Assembly (NCBI RefSeq): GCF_020176715.1
Contig: NZ_JAIVMF010000001.1
Span: forward strand, 248,001 to 312,000
Direction of reading: 5' to 3'
DNA from: Stappia stellulata
Lineage (GTDB): Bacteria > Pseudomonadota > Alphaproteobacteria > Rhizobiales > Stappiaceae
DNA: 64,000 nucleotides
The notes below the pieces were generated by a model. The model did no database searches. It saw only the letters and a program-made list of their open reading frames with translations, and was not told the origin of the DNA. Below are positions 18,164 through 26,644 of the stretch, in pieces (the stretch's first letter is position 1; every line of letters begins with the position of its first letter). The position numbers were made by a program, and so were the translations under genes.

Positions 18164-18793
18164 ATGGAGCCAGAACGAGCACGGCGGAAACGCGCGGACC
18201 AGGTCGGTATCGCATCCGCAACCACGAGCATCGCGGAGAGCGCGATGCCCGAAATGTCACCCGGCGCGCCCTTGTCCGACCTCGACGAGATGACGGCGGC
18301 GAAGCTGTGGAACAATCCCTGCTGGCTCACCTACCGGCTGAACTATCTGGCATTGCGCTACAACGTCCCGCTCTACGAATGGGTGGAGCGAACCTACGGC
18401 CTCTCGCGGCCGGAATATGTGGTGATCTATTCGCTCGGACTGAAGGACGGCTCCGTCGCCCGCGACATCGCGATCTCCTCCGGCTTTCCGCAAAACACCC
18501 TCAGCCGCGCCACCCAGAAACTCGTCGGCCTCGGACTGATTGAACGCAGCTCCGATGACGCCGACCGGCGGCGCAACGTGCTTCGGCTGACGAAGGCCGG
18601 ACGCACCCTCTTCAATGAATCGCTCCCGCGGTTCGTCGACTACGAGCACATGATGCTCGAGGCGCTGGACGAAACAGAACGCGAGACGCTGTCCGGCCTG
18701 ATGGCCAAACTGGTCATGGCCTCAACCCGCTGGCCCGCCCGCATCGAGACGGACGGGGATCAGCCAAAAAAACAAACACGTCGTGTGGAGTGA
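18164..18793 (+). CDS. MarR-family transcriptional regulator
   Basis: A winged-helix MarR protein. The core runs from WLTYRLNYLALRYNVPLYEWVERTYGLSRPEYVV (in part) through ARDIAISSGFPQNTLSRATQKL (recognition region) to the wing DDADRRRNVLRLTKAGR. It probably controls the divergent ABC importer and the enzymes downstream. The start is uncertain: an ATG at 18089 lies inside the palindrome and is unlikely; ATG 18164 is used here (209 residues); ATG 18245 is also possible and would be closest to usual family length. The creatininase gene starts six bases after the stop. Confidence 0.8.
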   Translation: MEPERARRKRADQVGIASATTSIAESAMPEMSPGAPLSDLDEMTAAKLWNNPCWLTYRLNYLALRYNVPLYEWVERTYGLSRPEYVVIYSLGLKDGSVARDIAISSGFPQNTLSRATQKLVGLGLIERSSDDADRRRNVLRLTKAGRTLFNESLPRFVDYEHMMLEALDETERETLSGLMAKLVMASTRWPARIETDGDQPKKQTRRVE

Positions 18794-18799
18794 ACTGCG

Positions 18800-19516
18800 A
18801 TGCGCATCAGTGAGATGAACTGGATGGACGTTGAGGCGAGGGTCGCGGAGGACGACCGTTGCATTCTGCCCATCGGCTCGACCGAGCAACATGCCCAGCT
18901 GTCGCTGAGCGTCGATTCCATCCTGGCGGAGCGCGTTTCCGTCGAGGCGGCCGAACCGCTCAAGGTTCCCGTCTTTCCCGTGATGCCCTTCGGGCTCGCC
19001 CCTTATTTTGCGGGCTATCCCGGAACGATCACGCTGCGCGTGGAAACGCTGACGGCCGTGATCCGAGACGTCATCGCCTCGCTCGACCGCTCCGGGTTCC
19101 GCCGGATCCTGATCGTCAACGGCCATGGCGGCAACCAGCCGGCCGGCGCCGTCGCCAACGAGCTGATGATCGATTCTCCGCATTTGAGCATCAAGTTCCA
19201 CAACTGGTGGAGCGCCCCGAAAACATGGGCGAAGGTCCAGTCGGTCGACCCCAGCGGCAGCCATGCCAACTGGATGGAAAACTACCCCTGGACGCGGCTG
19301 GCCCATGCGCCTGCCCCGCGCCCGGCGACGCCCAAGCCCGCACCCGACATGGTCGCGACCAAGGCGGCCGAACCCGTCCTTGCCCGCGAGTTGCTCGGCG
19401 ACGGCGCCTTCGGCGGCGACTATCAAAAAGACGATGCCGTGATGCTCGACATCTGGAACACCGGCGTTGCGGAAGTGCGAGACGCTCTGGAGGGACCATG
19501 GCCGACCCGATCCTGA
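18800..19516 (+). CDS. Creatininase-family amidohydrolase
   Basis: A 238-residue creatininase-superfamily protein. The metal-binding residues are visible: E29 and H31 in PIGSTEQH, D39 in SVDSILAE, and H109 in NGHGGN. The family includes creatinine amidohydrolase, formamide hydrolases such as ArfB, and MftE, so the substrate is open. The stretch after STEQH reads AQLSLSVD instead of the common G.HLPL.TD, a deviation near the active site. It is coupled to the MarR gene (6-base gap) and overlaps the next gene by 19 bases. Hydrolysis of a cyclic or linear amide delivered by the neighbouring importer is inferred. Confidence 0.82.
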   Translation: MRISEMNWMDVEARVAEDDRCILPIGSTEQHAQLSLSVDSILAERVSVEAAEPLKVPVFPVMPFGLAPYFAGYPGTITLRVETLTAVIRDVIASLDRSGFRRILIVNGHGGNQPAGAVANELMIDSPHLSIKFHNWWSAPKTWAKVQSVDPSGSHANWMENYPWTRLAHAPAPRPATPKPAPDMVATKAAEPVLARELLGDGAFGGDYQKDDAVMLDIWNTGVAEVRDALEGPWPTRS

Positions 19517-20517
19517 TCTGGGGCGCGGGCGCCATCGGCGGAACGCTCGGGACCTATTGGGCCCGCGCGGGCGAAGACGTCGTGATGGTCGATATCGTTC
19601 CCGAACACGTGGAGGCATGCCGCACGACCGGCCTGTCGATCACCGGCCCCGTGGAGGAATTCCGCCAGGTCGTGCCGTGTGTGACGCCCGAGGAGCTTTC
19701 GGGCACCTACCGACGCGTCGTCCTGGCGGTGAAGGCGCAGGCAACGCTCGGCGCTGCCACAGCCCTCAAGCCGTTCCTCGCCGAGGACGGATATGTCCTC
19801 TCCGCCCAGAACGGCCTGAACGAACTGGAGATCGCCGAGGTCGTCGGCGCCGACCGCACCATGGGCGCCTTCGTCAACTTCGGCGGCGACTGGCACGGCC
19901 CGGGCGAGATCCTGTTCGGCAATCGCGGCGCCGTCGTGATCGGCGAGATCGACGGATCGATCCGCGAGCGCACCCGCGACATGTTCCGCCTGATGCAGAT
20001 CTTCGAGCCGGACGCCGTGTTGAGCGACGACATCTGGGGCTGGCTCTGGGGCAAGCTCGGTTATGGCGCGATGCTCTTCGGCACCGCCCTCACCGACGAT
20101 TCCATGGCGGCGAATTTCGCGGATCCCGACCGCCGTCCGGCCTGGCGCGCGCTTGGGCGCGAGGTCATGGCCGTTGCCCGCGCGCGCGGCGTGACGCCGC
20201 GCGGCTTCAACGGCTTCGACCCTTCCGCCTTTGCGCCGGAAGCCACCGACGAGGTCACCGATGCCTCGATCGAGGCGCTCGTCGGGTTCACCAGCAAGAC
20301 GGCGAAGACCCACACCGGGATCTGGCGCGACCTTGCCGTGCGCAAGCGCAAGACCGAGGTCGACCAGCAGATCGGCACCATCGTGCGTCTGGCGCAGGAA
20401 GCCGGCGTCGAGACGCCGGCACTGCGGGCTGTGGTCGATCTGATCCATGACATCGAGGACGGACGGCGTCCGCAAGCGCCGGAGACCCTTCAGGAGTTGA
20501 TTTCCCGATGCAGCTGA
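19498..20517 (+). CDS. Ketopantoate reductase (ApbA/PanE)-family oxidoreductase
   Basis: A 339-residue NAD(P)-dependent enzyme: Rossmann motif GAGAIGG at residues 9-15, a conserved lysine in LAVKAQAT, and the C-terminal all-helical ApbA domain with KLGYGAMLFGTALTDD. PanE enzymes reduce a 2-oxoacid to a 2-hydroxyacid, but a catabolic setting points to a relative acting on another 2-oxo or 2-hydroxy compound. ATG 19498 lies inside the end of the creatininase gene and the stop overlaps the SDR start, so translation is coupled on both sides. I would not call it panE. Confidence 0.78.
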   Translation: MADPILIWGAGAIGGTLGTYWARAGEDVVMVDIVPEHVEACRTTGLSITGPVEEFRQVVPCVTPEELSGTYRRVVLAVKAQATLGAATALKPFLAEDGYVLSAQNGLNELEIAEVVGADRTMGAFVNFGGDWHGPGEILFGNRGAVVIGEIDGSIRERTRDMFRLMQIFEPDAVLSDDIWGWLWGKLGYGAMLFGTALTDDSMAANFADPDRRPAWRALGREVMAVARARGVTPRGFNGFDPSAFAPEATDEVTDASIEALVGFTSKTAKTHTGIWRDLAVRKRKTEVDQQIGTIVRLAQEAGVETPALRAVVDLIHDIEDGRRPQAPETLQELISRCS

Positions 20518-21263
20518 ATTTTGCCGGAAAGCGCGCGTTGGTGACCGGCGCCGCGCAGGGAATCGGGCGCGCCATCGCCCTCGGCCTGCAGCAGGCCGGC
20601 GCCTCCCTCACCCTCGTCGACATCGACGAGGCGGGGCTTGCCGCTTCCGCCAAGGACCTCGACGCGGACTGCTTCGGCGTCGACCTTGGCGACCGGGCCG
20701 CGGTGCACGCGATGGTCGGCGACCTCGCCGGCCAGGGCAAGGCACCGGATATTCTGGTGCATGCCGCCGGCGGCACGCGCGGCCAGGCCGGGCGTCCGCT
20801 GGAAGAGATCGACGAGGACGCCTGGCACGAGATCTTCCGGGCCAATGTCGATGCCGCTTTCTGGCTGGCGCAGGCCTGCGCTCCGCATATGCGCGACAAG
20901 GGCGCCGGACGGATCGTCGCCATTGCCTCGGGTGCGGGCCTGCGCCCGTCGCTGACCGGCATTCAGGCCTATACGGCCGCCAAACACGCACTCGTTGGCA
21001 TCGTGCGCCAGCTTGCACTGGAACTCGGGCCGCAGGGCATCACGGTCAACTCCGTCGCCCCCGGCTTCGTGCGCTCCAATCCGACCACCGAGCGTCAGTG
21101 GGAGGCGATGGGCGCCGACGGCCAGCAGCGCCTCGTGCAATCCATCCACACCCGGCGCCTCGGCACGGCGGAGGATATCGCCGCCGCAACGCTCTTCCTG
21201 GCGTCAGACCAGGCGGCCTGGATCACCGGGCAGATCCTGAGCGTCGACGGGGGCCGCGCATGA
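20508..21263 (+). CDS. Short-chain dehydrogenase/reductase
   Basis: A 251-residue classical SDR: TGAAQGIG cofactor motif, HAAGGTRG, catalytic Ser in IASGAGLRP, YTAAKHA (Tyr-x3-Lys), and ITGQILSVDGGRA at the end. It begins ten bases before the end of the ketopantoate-reductase-like gene and its stop overlaps the next start as ATGA. The substrate is unknown; being beside a second oxidoreductase suggests sequential oxidation of one intermediate. Confidence 0.83.
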   Translation: MQLNFAGKRALVTGAAQGIGRAIALGLQQAGASLTLVDIDEAGLAASAKDLDADCFGVDLGDRAAVHAMVGDLAGQGKAPDILVHAAGGTRGQAGRPLEEIDEDAWHEIFRANVDAAFWLAQACAPHMRDKGAGRIVAIASGAGLRPSLTGIQAYTAAKHALVGIVRQLALELGPQGITVNSVAPGFVRSNPTTERQWEAMGADGQQRLVQSIHTRRLGTAEDIAAATLFLASDQAAWITGQILSVDGGRA

Positions 21264-22666
21264 GCGATCCCGTCCTCACCCGACTGCAAGGCGACCGCGA
21301 CGGTATCCTTGAGCGTCTTTGCACGCTCGTTTCCGCGCCCTCCGTCAGCACCGACCCGGCCTACGCGGACGGCATGGCCCGTGCCCGCTCGATCCTGCGG
21401 GAGCGGCTTGCCGCGGCCGGCTTTGACGGCGTGCGGGAGATCGATGCCGGCGGACATCCGGCGGTCTATGCCGAATGGCTCGGCGCGCCGAACGCGCCGA
21501 CCTTCATCGTCTACGGCCATTACGACGTCCAGCCGCCGGATCCGCTCGTGCTTTGGCACTCCGAGCCTTTCGCACCCGAGATCCGCGACGAACGGCTCTA
21601 CGGTCGCGGCGTCTCCGACGACAAGGGCCCGGTCTCCATCGCCATCGAAACGCTCTCCGCCTTTCTCGCGGGCGAGGGCAAGTTGCCGGTGAATGTCCGC
21701 CTGCTGATCGAGGGCGAGGAGGAAATCGGCAGCGCCACGCTCGGCGACATCCTGGAGCGTCACCGCGATCTCTTTCAGGCCGACGCGGTGATTTCCGCCG
21801 ACGGCGCCCGCTGGCGCGCCGATCTTGCCAGCATCAACGTCGGCTCGCGCGGCAGCCTGCGCTGCGAGGTCGCTTTAAGAACCGCCTCCAAGGACCTGCA
21901 TTCAGGGCGTTTCGGCGGCGCCGTGCGCAATGCTCTGCACGAGATGGCGGCACTGCTTGCGAGCCTCCACGACGCCGACGGTCGCATCGCGGTCGAAGGC
22001 TTTGCGAATGACGCCACCCCGCTCGCCGCAGAAGAGCGCGAGCGGATTGCAGAGATCCCCTTCGACGAGGCGGCCTTCTTTGCCGGGATCGGGGCGGACA
22101 GCCACGGCGAACCCGGATTTACCGCGCTGGAGCGCCTCTGGTACCGACCGACGGTCGAGGTCAACGGCATGTGGGGCGGCTATCAGGGCAAGGGTTCCAA
22201 GACCGTGACGCCCTGCGAGGCCTTCGCCAAGATCACCACCCGCCTCGGCCCCGGCCAGGACCCGGCACGCGCGGTGCGCCTGCTTGAAGACCACCTGCGC
22301 CGTCATTGCCCGCCGGGCGTGGAGCTGACGCTCGACATGCGTGACAGCGGCACGGCGGCCTATACGGTTCCGGCCGATCACCCGCTGCTCTTGACGGCGG
22401 AAGCAGCGCTTGAGACCGCCCTCGCCCAGCCGCCTGTCCGGGTGCGCATGGGCGGAACGCTTCCGCTTTCGGACATCGTCCGCGACGCGCTCGGGCTCGA
22501 CACGGTGACCATGTCCTTTTCCACGGCGGACGAGGATTTTCACGCGCCCAACGAGTTCTTCCGCCTCAGCGCCATCGACGACGGTGTGGTCGCCTGGGTG
22601 GACTTCATTCGCCGTCTGGGCGACCAGACGCCGGATCTCTACGCCCCTTACAAGGCGTCGACGTGA
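21260..22666 (+). CDS. M20-family metallopeptidase (dipeptidase/deacylase type)
   Basis: A 468-residue M20 enzyme with the dinuclear-metal motifs YGHYDVQPPDPL, SDDKGP and EGEEEIGSA, and HSGRFGG in the lid/dimerisation domain. It has the length and layout of the carnosinase-like dipeptidase group (about 460 residues). It would hydrolyse a dipeptide or N-acylated amino acid, which fits the divergent peptide-type ABC importer. ATG 21260 overlaps the SDR stop. Confidence 0.85.
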   Translation: MSDPVLTRLQGDRDGILERLCTLVSAPSVSTDPAYADGMARARSILRERLAAAGFDGVREIDAGGHPAVYAEWLGAPNAPTFIVYGHYDVQPPDPLVLWHSEPFAPEIRDERLYGRGVSDDKGPVSIAIETLSAFLAGEGKLPVNVRLLIEGEEEIGSATLGDILERHRDLFQADAVISADGARWRADLASINVGSRGSLRCEVALRTASKDLHSGRFGGAVRNALHEMAALLASLHDADGRIAVEGFANDATPLAAEERERIAEIPFDEAAFFAGIGADSHGEPGFTALERLWYRPTVEVNGMWGGYQGKGSKTVTPCEAFAKITTRLGPGQDPARAVRLLEDHLRRHCPPGVELTLDMRDSGTAAYTVPADHPLLLTAEAALETALAQPPVRVRMGGTLPLSDIVRDALGLDTVTMSFSTADEDFHAPNEFFRLSAIDDGVVAWVDFIRRLGDQTPDLYAPYKAST

Positions 22667-22691
22667 GCCGGCGACAGCACGGGATGCGGCC

Positions 22692-23558
22692 ATGAGCGGC
22701 AATCTCAAGGGTGCCTTGCTGCTCATGCTCGCCGCCGCCGTCTTCACCGGCGAGGTGCTGCTTGTACGGCTTGCCGGCGATGCGGCGGCGACATCCCAGA
22801 TCGTCTTCTTCCGGGCCTTCGCGCAGCTGCTACTCGGCACGGCGATGGTGGTCGCGGCCCGCGGCGGCTTCGGAACGAAACGCCCGGGGCTACAGATTGC
22901 CCGCGGCCTGACCAGCCTCGGCGTCTGGTCGCTCTATTACATCAGCTTCCTGCTGCTCGACCTGGCGCTTGCCTCGACGCTGACCTTCTCGACATCGCTC
23001 TTCGTCGCGCTGCTGGCGGCACCCGTATTGGCCGAGCGCATCGGCGCCGCGCGCTGGATCGCGACGCTGGTCGGCTTCGCAGGCGTGGTGATTGCCGCGG
23101 GCGTAACGCCTGCCTCCTTCGAGCCGGCAGTGCTTCTCGGGATCGCAAGCGCGGCCCTTGCCGCCGTGCTGGTGATCATGAACCGGATTCTGGTACGTAC
23201 GGAGAAGACGCCGACGATCATGTTCTACATCGGCGTGGTGACGACGCTCGGCACCCTGCCCTTCGCCAGCGCCAACTGGCAGCCGCTGTCCGACACCGGG
23301 TTCCTGCTGCTCGCCACGGCCGGGCTCGTCGGGGCCGGCGGCATGTGGCTGACAATCGAGGCCTATCGCGCCGGCGAGGTGTCGGCGCTTGCCCCCTTCC
23401 CCTATCTCAGGCTCGTCTTCGCGGTCGCCGCGGGCTACCTCGTGTTTGCGGAAATCCCGGCCTGGAACACGGTGCTCGGCATGGCGATCATCGTGGCAAG
23501 CACGATCTATGTGGCACGCGCCGAGCACCGGCGCGGGCTCGCCGCCCCGCACCGATAA
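22692..23558 (+). CDS. EamA-family transporter (DMT superfamily)
   Basis: A 288-residue membrane protein with ten helices arranged as two EamA repeats (from GALLLMLAAAVFTGEVLLVRL and from AVLLGIASAALAAVLVIMNRIL). EamA proteins are usually metabolite or amino-acid exporters. It is the last gene of the MarR-headed operon, 25 bases after the M20 gene, so efflux of a product or excess amino acid is likely. It converges with the aldehyde dehydrogenase gene 12 bases away. Confidence 0.82.
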   Translation: MSGNLKGALLLMLAAAVFTGEVLLVRLAGDAAATSQIVFFRAFAQLLLGTAMVVAARGGFGTKRPGLQIARGLTSLGVWSLYYISFLLLDLALASTLTFSTSLFVALLAAPVLAERIGAARWIATLVGFAGVVIAAGVTPASFEPAVLLGIASAALAAVLVIMNRILVRTEKTPTIMFYIGVVTTLGTLPFASANWQPLSDTGFLLLATAGLVGAGGMWLTIEAYRAGEVSALAPFPYLRLVFAVAAGYLVFAEIPAWNTVLGMAIIVASTIYVARAEHRRGLAAPHR

Positions 23559-23570
23559 GCCCCTCTCGCC

Positions 23571-25076
23571 TCAACGCGCGTCGGCCGGCAACAGGTCGGC
23601 CGGCAGGTTCTGATAGCTGACCGGCCGCAGGAACCGGCGGATTGCCATCGTGCCGACCGAGGTGGCGCCGAAGTTCGTCGAGGCCGGATACGGCCCGCCA
23701 TGCACCATGGCATCGCAGACCTCGACCCCGGTCGGAAAGCCGTTCGCGAGAATACGCCCGGCCTTGCGCTCCAGCACCGGCATCAGCCGGGACGCCATCT
23801 CGGTGTCGGCGGCATCCATCTGCAGGGTGCAGGTCAACTGCCCCTCCAGCATGCGGGCAATCGCCAGCATCTCGTCACCGTCATCCACGATCACCACGAT
23901 CCCGAGCGGGCCGAAGACCTCATGCAGCAGCGCATTGCTGGCAAGCAGATCCTTGCCCGCCACGCGGTAAAGCTGCGGCGTGACCGCCCGGGTGTCGCAG
24001 CTCCCCTCAAACAGCGCCTCGACTCCCGTCACGTCGCGCACGCGTGCCCGTCCCGATGCGAAGGCCGAGGCGATCCCCTCGGTCAGAACCGTCTGGCTTG
24101 CGACCGAGGACAGGCTCGCGACGGCATCGGCGACAAAGGCGTCGGCTTGAGCTCCTTTTTGCAGGATCACCACGCCGGGATTGGTGCAGAACTGCCCGGC
24201 GCCCAGGGTCAGCGACGCGGCCCAGCCGCTGGCAATGTCGGCCCCGCGCGCCGCAAGCGCCGTCGGCAGGACGAACACCGGATTGACCGAACCAAGCTCG
24301 CCGTAGAAGGGGATCGGCTCGTCGCGCGCGGCGCAAAGGTCGAAGAGCGCACGCCCGCCGCCGAGCGATCCCGTAAAGCCGACGGCCTTGATCAGCGGAT
24401 GCTGCACCAGGGCCGCGCCGAGCGCATTGGTGTTGCCCTGGATCAGCGAGAAGACGCCGGGATCCATCCCCTCGGCTTCAATCGCGGCGGCAAAGGCCTG
24501 CGCGACAAGATCGCTGGTGCCGGGATGAGCGGGATGGCCCTTGACCACCACGGGGCAGCCGGCGGCCAGCGCGGAGGCGGTATCGCCGCCAGCGACCGAA
24601 AAGGCCAGCGGGAAATTCGACGCGCCGAAAACCGCGACCGGCCCGATCGGCCGCTGAAGCAGCCGGATTTCGGGGCGCGGAAGCGGCTTGCGGTCGGGGA
24701 GTGCCGGATCATGCCGGCGGTCGAGATAGGCGCCCGCCTCGATGTGATCCGCGAACAGCCGCAGTTGCCCCGTGGTGCGGCCGCGCTCGCCCTCGATCCT
24801 CGGCACGGGCAGCCCGGATTCCCGCGTCGCGATCTCGGTGATTTCCGCACCGCGTGCCTCGATCTCGTCGGCGACACGGCGCAAGAACCGGGCCCGGGCG
24901 CTTCTTTCGCTGTAGCCGAACGACCAGAACGCCTCTTCCGCCGCGCGTACGGCGGCATCGACCTCGGCGGCGCCACCGACCGGGAAGGCCAGCGCCTCTC
25001 CGGAAACCGGCGCGGACTGGAACGTCGCGTCGCCGCCGACCCATTCGCCCGCGATCAGATGCTTGCCGATGATCAT
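23571..25076 (-). CDS. Aldehyde dehydrogenase (NADP), 2,5-dioxovalerate/ketoglutarate-semialdehyde type
   Basis: A 501-residue aldehyde dehydrogenase. Catalytic Cys is in GQFCTNPGV, the general base Glu in FYGELGSVNP, and GASNFPLAFS holds the oxyanion Asn. GELGSVNPVFVLP and the overall length match the alpha-ketoglutaric semialdehyde dehydrogenase group that ends the pentose/hexuronate and hydroxyproline pathways. In such loci a DapA-family dehydratase or deaminase gene is next to it; here only a broken remnant of one precedes it. The neighbouring GntR gene is divergent from that remnant. The exact aldehyde is therefore uncertain. Confidence 0.83.
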   Translation of the reverse strand: MIIGKHLIAGEWVGGDATFQSAPVSGEALAFPVGGAAEVDAAVRAAEEAFWSFGYSERSARARFLRRVADEIEARGAEITEIATRESGLPVPRIEGERGRTTGQLRLFADHIEAGAYLDRRHDPALPDRKPLPRPEIRLLQRPIGPVAVFGASNFPLAFSVAGGDTASALAAGCPVVVKGHPAHPGTSDLVAQAFAAAIEAEGMDPGVFSLIQGNTNALGAALVQHPLIKAVGFTGSLGGGRALFDLCAARDEPIPFYGELGSVNPVFVLPTALAARGADIASGWAASLTLGAGQFCTNPGVVILQKGAQADAFVADAVASLSSVASQTVLTEGIASAFASGRARVRDVTGVEALFEGSCDTRAVTPQLYRVAGKDLLASNALLHEVFGPLGIVVIVDDGDEMLAIARMLEGQLTCTLQMDAADTEMASRLMPVLERKAGRILANGFPTGVEVCDAMVHGGPYPASTNFGATSVGTMAIRRFLRPVSYQNLPADLLPADAR

Positions 25077-25249
25077 GAGTGCCCTCGTCTGTTGAATGCC
25101 AAAACGCGAGGGACTTTACCGTCCCCCGCGACGTTCGTTGTTTGCACGAATTTCTAAAGCAAAGCAGGATCTTACGAAACCGCCAGTCTCCGCGAATTCG
25201 AGGATTGCCCCTTCGCCTTCGAGCTGACGGACTGCTCGGACCCAGCGAC

Positions 25250-25547
25250 GGCGGGTCCGGGCGGGGCTCCAGAGCCGTCTCCACCGGCTTGCAGATCGCG
25301 ACAGTCTCTTGGGAAACGCCGCGACGAGACCCGTCACGGAACTCGCCAAGGCAAGGGTCTAAAGCTTTTCATCAGGCTCCAGCGTCATCGCCTTGCCAAG
25401 CGAGCCGCACACGATGAAGCCGTCGACGCCTGCTTCCATCCGGAGCGTGAAACAGCGCTCGCTTTCCTGTGCGTCGAGCGCGTCATCGCTCGCGAATTTC
25501 GTCGGCACCGCCGGGAAAACGCCACGCCACGTGCGAGCTGCCCCCAT
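25250..25547 (-). pseudogene. Remnant of a DapA-family (dihydrodipicolinate synthase-like) gene
   Basis: Reading on the minus strand from 25547, about 62 codons match the N-terminus of DapA-family enzymes: WRGVFPAVPTKF, AGVDGFIVCGSLG, TLEPDEKL, then a TAG at 25359. Immediately after, a piece of the far C-terminal part appears, VTGLVAAFP, then a one-frame shift to QETVAICK. About two thirds of the gene, including the Schiff-base lysine region, is missing between the two pieces. This is an internal deletion with a frameshift, not a small protein. The family position suggests a lost 2-keto-3-deoxyacid dehydratase or hydroxyproline-pathway deaminase that once worked with the aldehyde dehydrogenase downstream. 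Confidence 0.75.
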
Positions 25548-25548
25548 A

Positions 25549-25560
25549 TTGATATATCAA
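25549..25560. promoter_or_regulatory. GntR-type operator, copy 1
   Basis: TTGATATATCAA is a perfect 12-bp palindrome directly before the DapA-like remnant and 75 bases before the proposed gntR start. The same TGATATATCA core recurs 45 bases away, centre to centre. Confidence 0.65.
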
Positions 25561-25594
25561 TGATATTCACATGCGCTTGCGCGGCATCAACCCC

Positions 25595-25604
25595 TGATAT
25601 ATCA
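25595..25604. promoter_or_regulatory. GntR-type operator, copy 2
   Basis: TGATATATCA repeats the core of the copy at 25549-25560. A pair of identical palindromes between divergent genes is typical for a dimeric FCD-type GntR repressor that controls itself and its neighbour. Confidence 0.65.
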
Positions 25605-25634
25605 ATTCGGTCGGACGCCACACGGAGTGACACG

Positions 25635-26276
25635 TTGGAAAGACCGAACACGTCTCAGGCGCATGCCGCCTATCTCTGTCTTGAGGAAAAAATCGTGTCC
25701 CTCGCGCTGCGGCCCGGCAGCGCGCTTACGGAAAAGCAGATCATCGAACAGATCGGGCTGGGCCGCACGCCGGTGCGCGAGGCGATCCAGCGGCTCTCCT
25801 GGGAGGGGCTGCTCGAGATCGTGCCGCGCTCGGGCATCCGCATTTCGGATATCCGCCCGGAAGACTATCTGCGCGTGTTGGAACCGCGCCTGGCGCTGGA
25901 ACCGATCTTTGCCGGAAAGGCGGCCCGCTTCGCGGACGCCTCCCACCGCGAGCGCCTGGCCGAGTGCGCCGCAGCGATGGAGACGGCGGCGCGGACGGCG
26001 GACGTCCCGCTTTTTCTCAAGGCCGACAAGACCTTCGACGCCATTCTCGAGACGGCTTGCGCCAATCCGTTTTTGGGAAAGATGCTCTCCCCCCTGCAGA
26101 CCCATTCCCGCCGGTTCTGGGTGCGCTACAGCTCGGACCGGGACCTGGGCGCGTCGGCGGCCCTGCATGTGCAGGTGATGAAGGACATCACCCGACACGA
26201 CGAAGCGGCCGCCGAGCGCAGCATGGCCGCACTCATGGAGGCGTTGAATTCCAAAGCGCGCTCGCTCGTGCGGTAG
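25635..26276 (+). CDS. GntR-family (FCD) transcriptional regulator
   Basis: A 213-residue protein. The N-terminal winged helix shows ALRPGSALTEKQIIEQIGLGRTPVREAIQRL, followed (quoted in part) by the all-helical FCD ligand domain. I chose TTG 25635 (LERPNTSQAHAAY): GGAGTG lies five bases upstream and both operator palindromes then fall outside the coding region. An ATG at 25560 would place both operators within or at the edge of the gene. It probably controlled the sugar-acid or amino-acid genes on the minus strand, now partly lost. Confidence 0.8.
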   Translation: MERPNTSQAHAAYLCLEEKIVSLALRPGSALTEKQIIEQIGLGRTPVREAIQRLSWEGLLEIVPRSGIRISDIRPEDYLRVLEPRLALEPIFAGKAARFADASHRERLAECAAAMETAARTADVPLFLKADKTFDAILETACANPFLGKMLSPLQTHSRRFWVRYSSDRDLGASAALHVQVMKDITRHDEAAAERSMAALMEALNSKARSLVR

Positions 26277-26291
26277 CGAAGCCTGGGATGC

Positions 26292-26528
26292 TCAGTCCAC
26301 CGATCGCGACCAGAGCGCCTGCGATGTCACCCCGACGATGATCGTGAACATGACGGCGGTCATCACAAGGGCCGCCACGATGATCACCGGGTAGCCGAAG
26401 ATCGCGACGCAGATGCCGAAAAGCGCGAGGATATTGATCGCGAAGGCCAGCCGCTCGGCATAGGAGCCTTGCACGGCACTGCGAATGAACAGCCCGACAA
26501 GCGGGATGCGATAGACCAAATTCAGCAT
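26292..26528 (-). CDS. Small hypothetical membrane protein
   Basis: A 78-residue protein (MLNLVYRIPLVGLFIRSAV and onward) with two hydrophobic segments (about residues 28-46 and 48-68). I recognise no family. A GGAC/GGAAAG-type site precedes ATG 26528; a longer frame to 26654 adds only low-complexity arginine-rich sequence. It is convergent with gntR (15 bases) and lies downstream of the extensin-like gene. Confidence 0.6.
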   Translation of the reverse strand: MLNLVYRIPLVGLFIRSAVQGSYAERLAFAINILALFGICVAIFGYPVIIVAALVMTAVMFTIIVGVTSQALWSRSVD

Positions 26529-26644
26529 GTCTTTCCGTCCTGGGTTCAAGCCATATTGCCCCTCAAGTACGTATTTCGGCGTAGGTCGCCTCCGGCACCA
26601 TGTGACAGACCGCCGCTGCGCCAAAAGTGACCAGCCGTGCGCGG

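Noticed and set aside
19498-20517. panE for pantothenate synthesis
   Set aside because: The protein is of that family but is translationally coupled to creatininase-family, SDR and M20 genes, which points to a catabolic relative.
25359-25547. A genuine 62-residue small protein
   Set aside because: Its whole length is the N-terminus of DapA-family enzymes, followed directly by a frameshifted piece of their C-terminal region, so it is a gene remnant.
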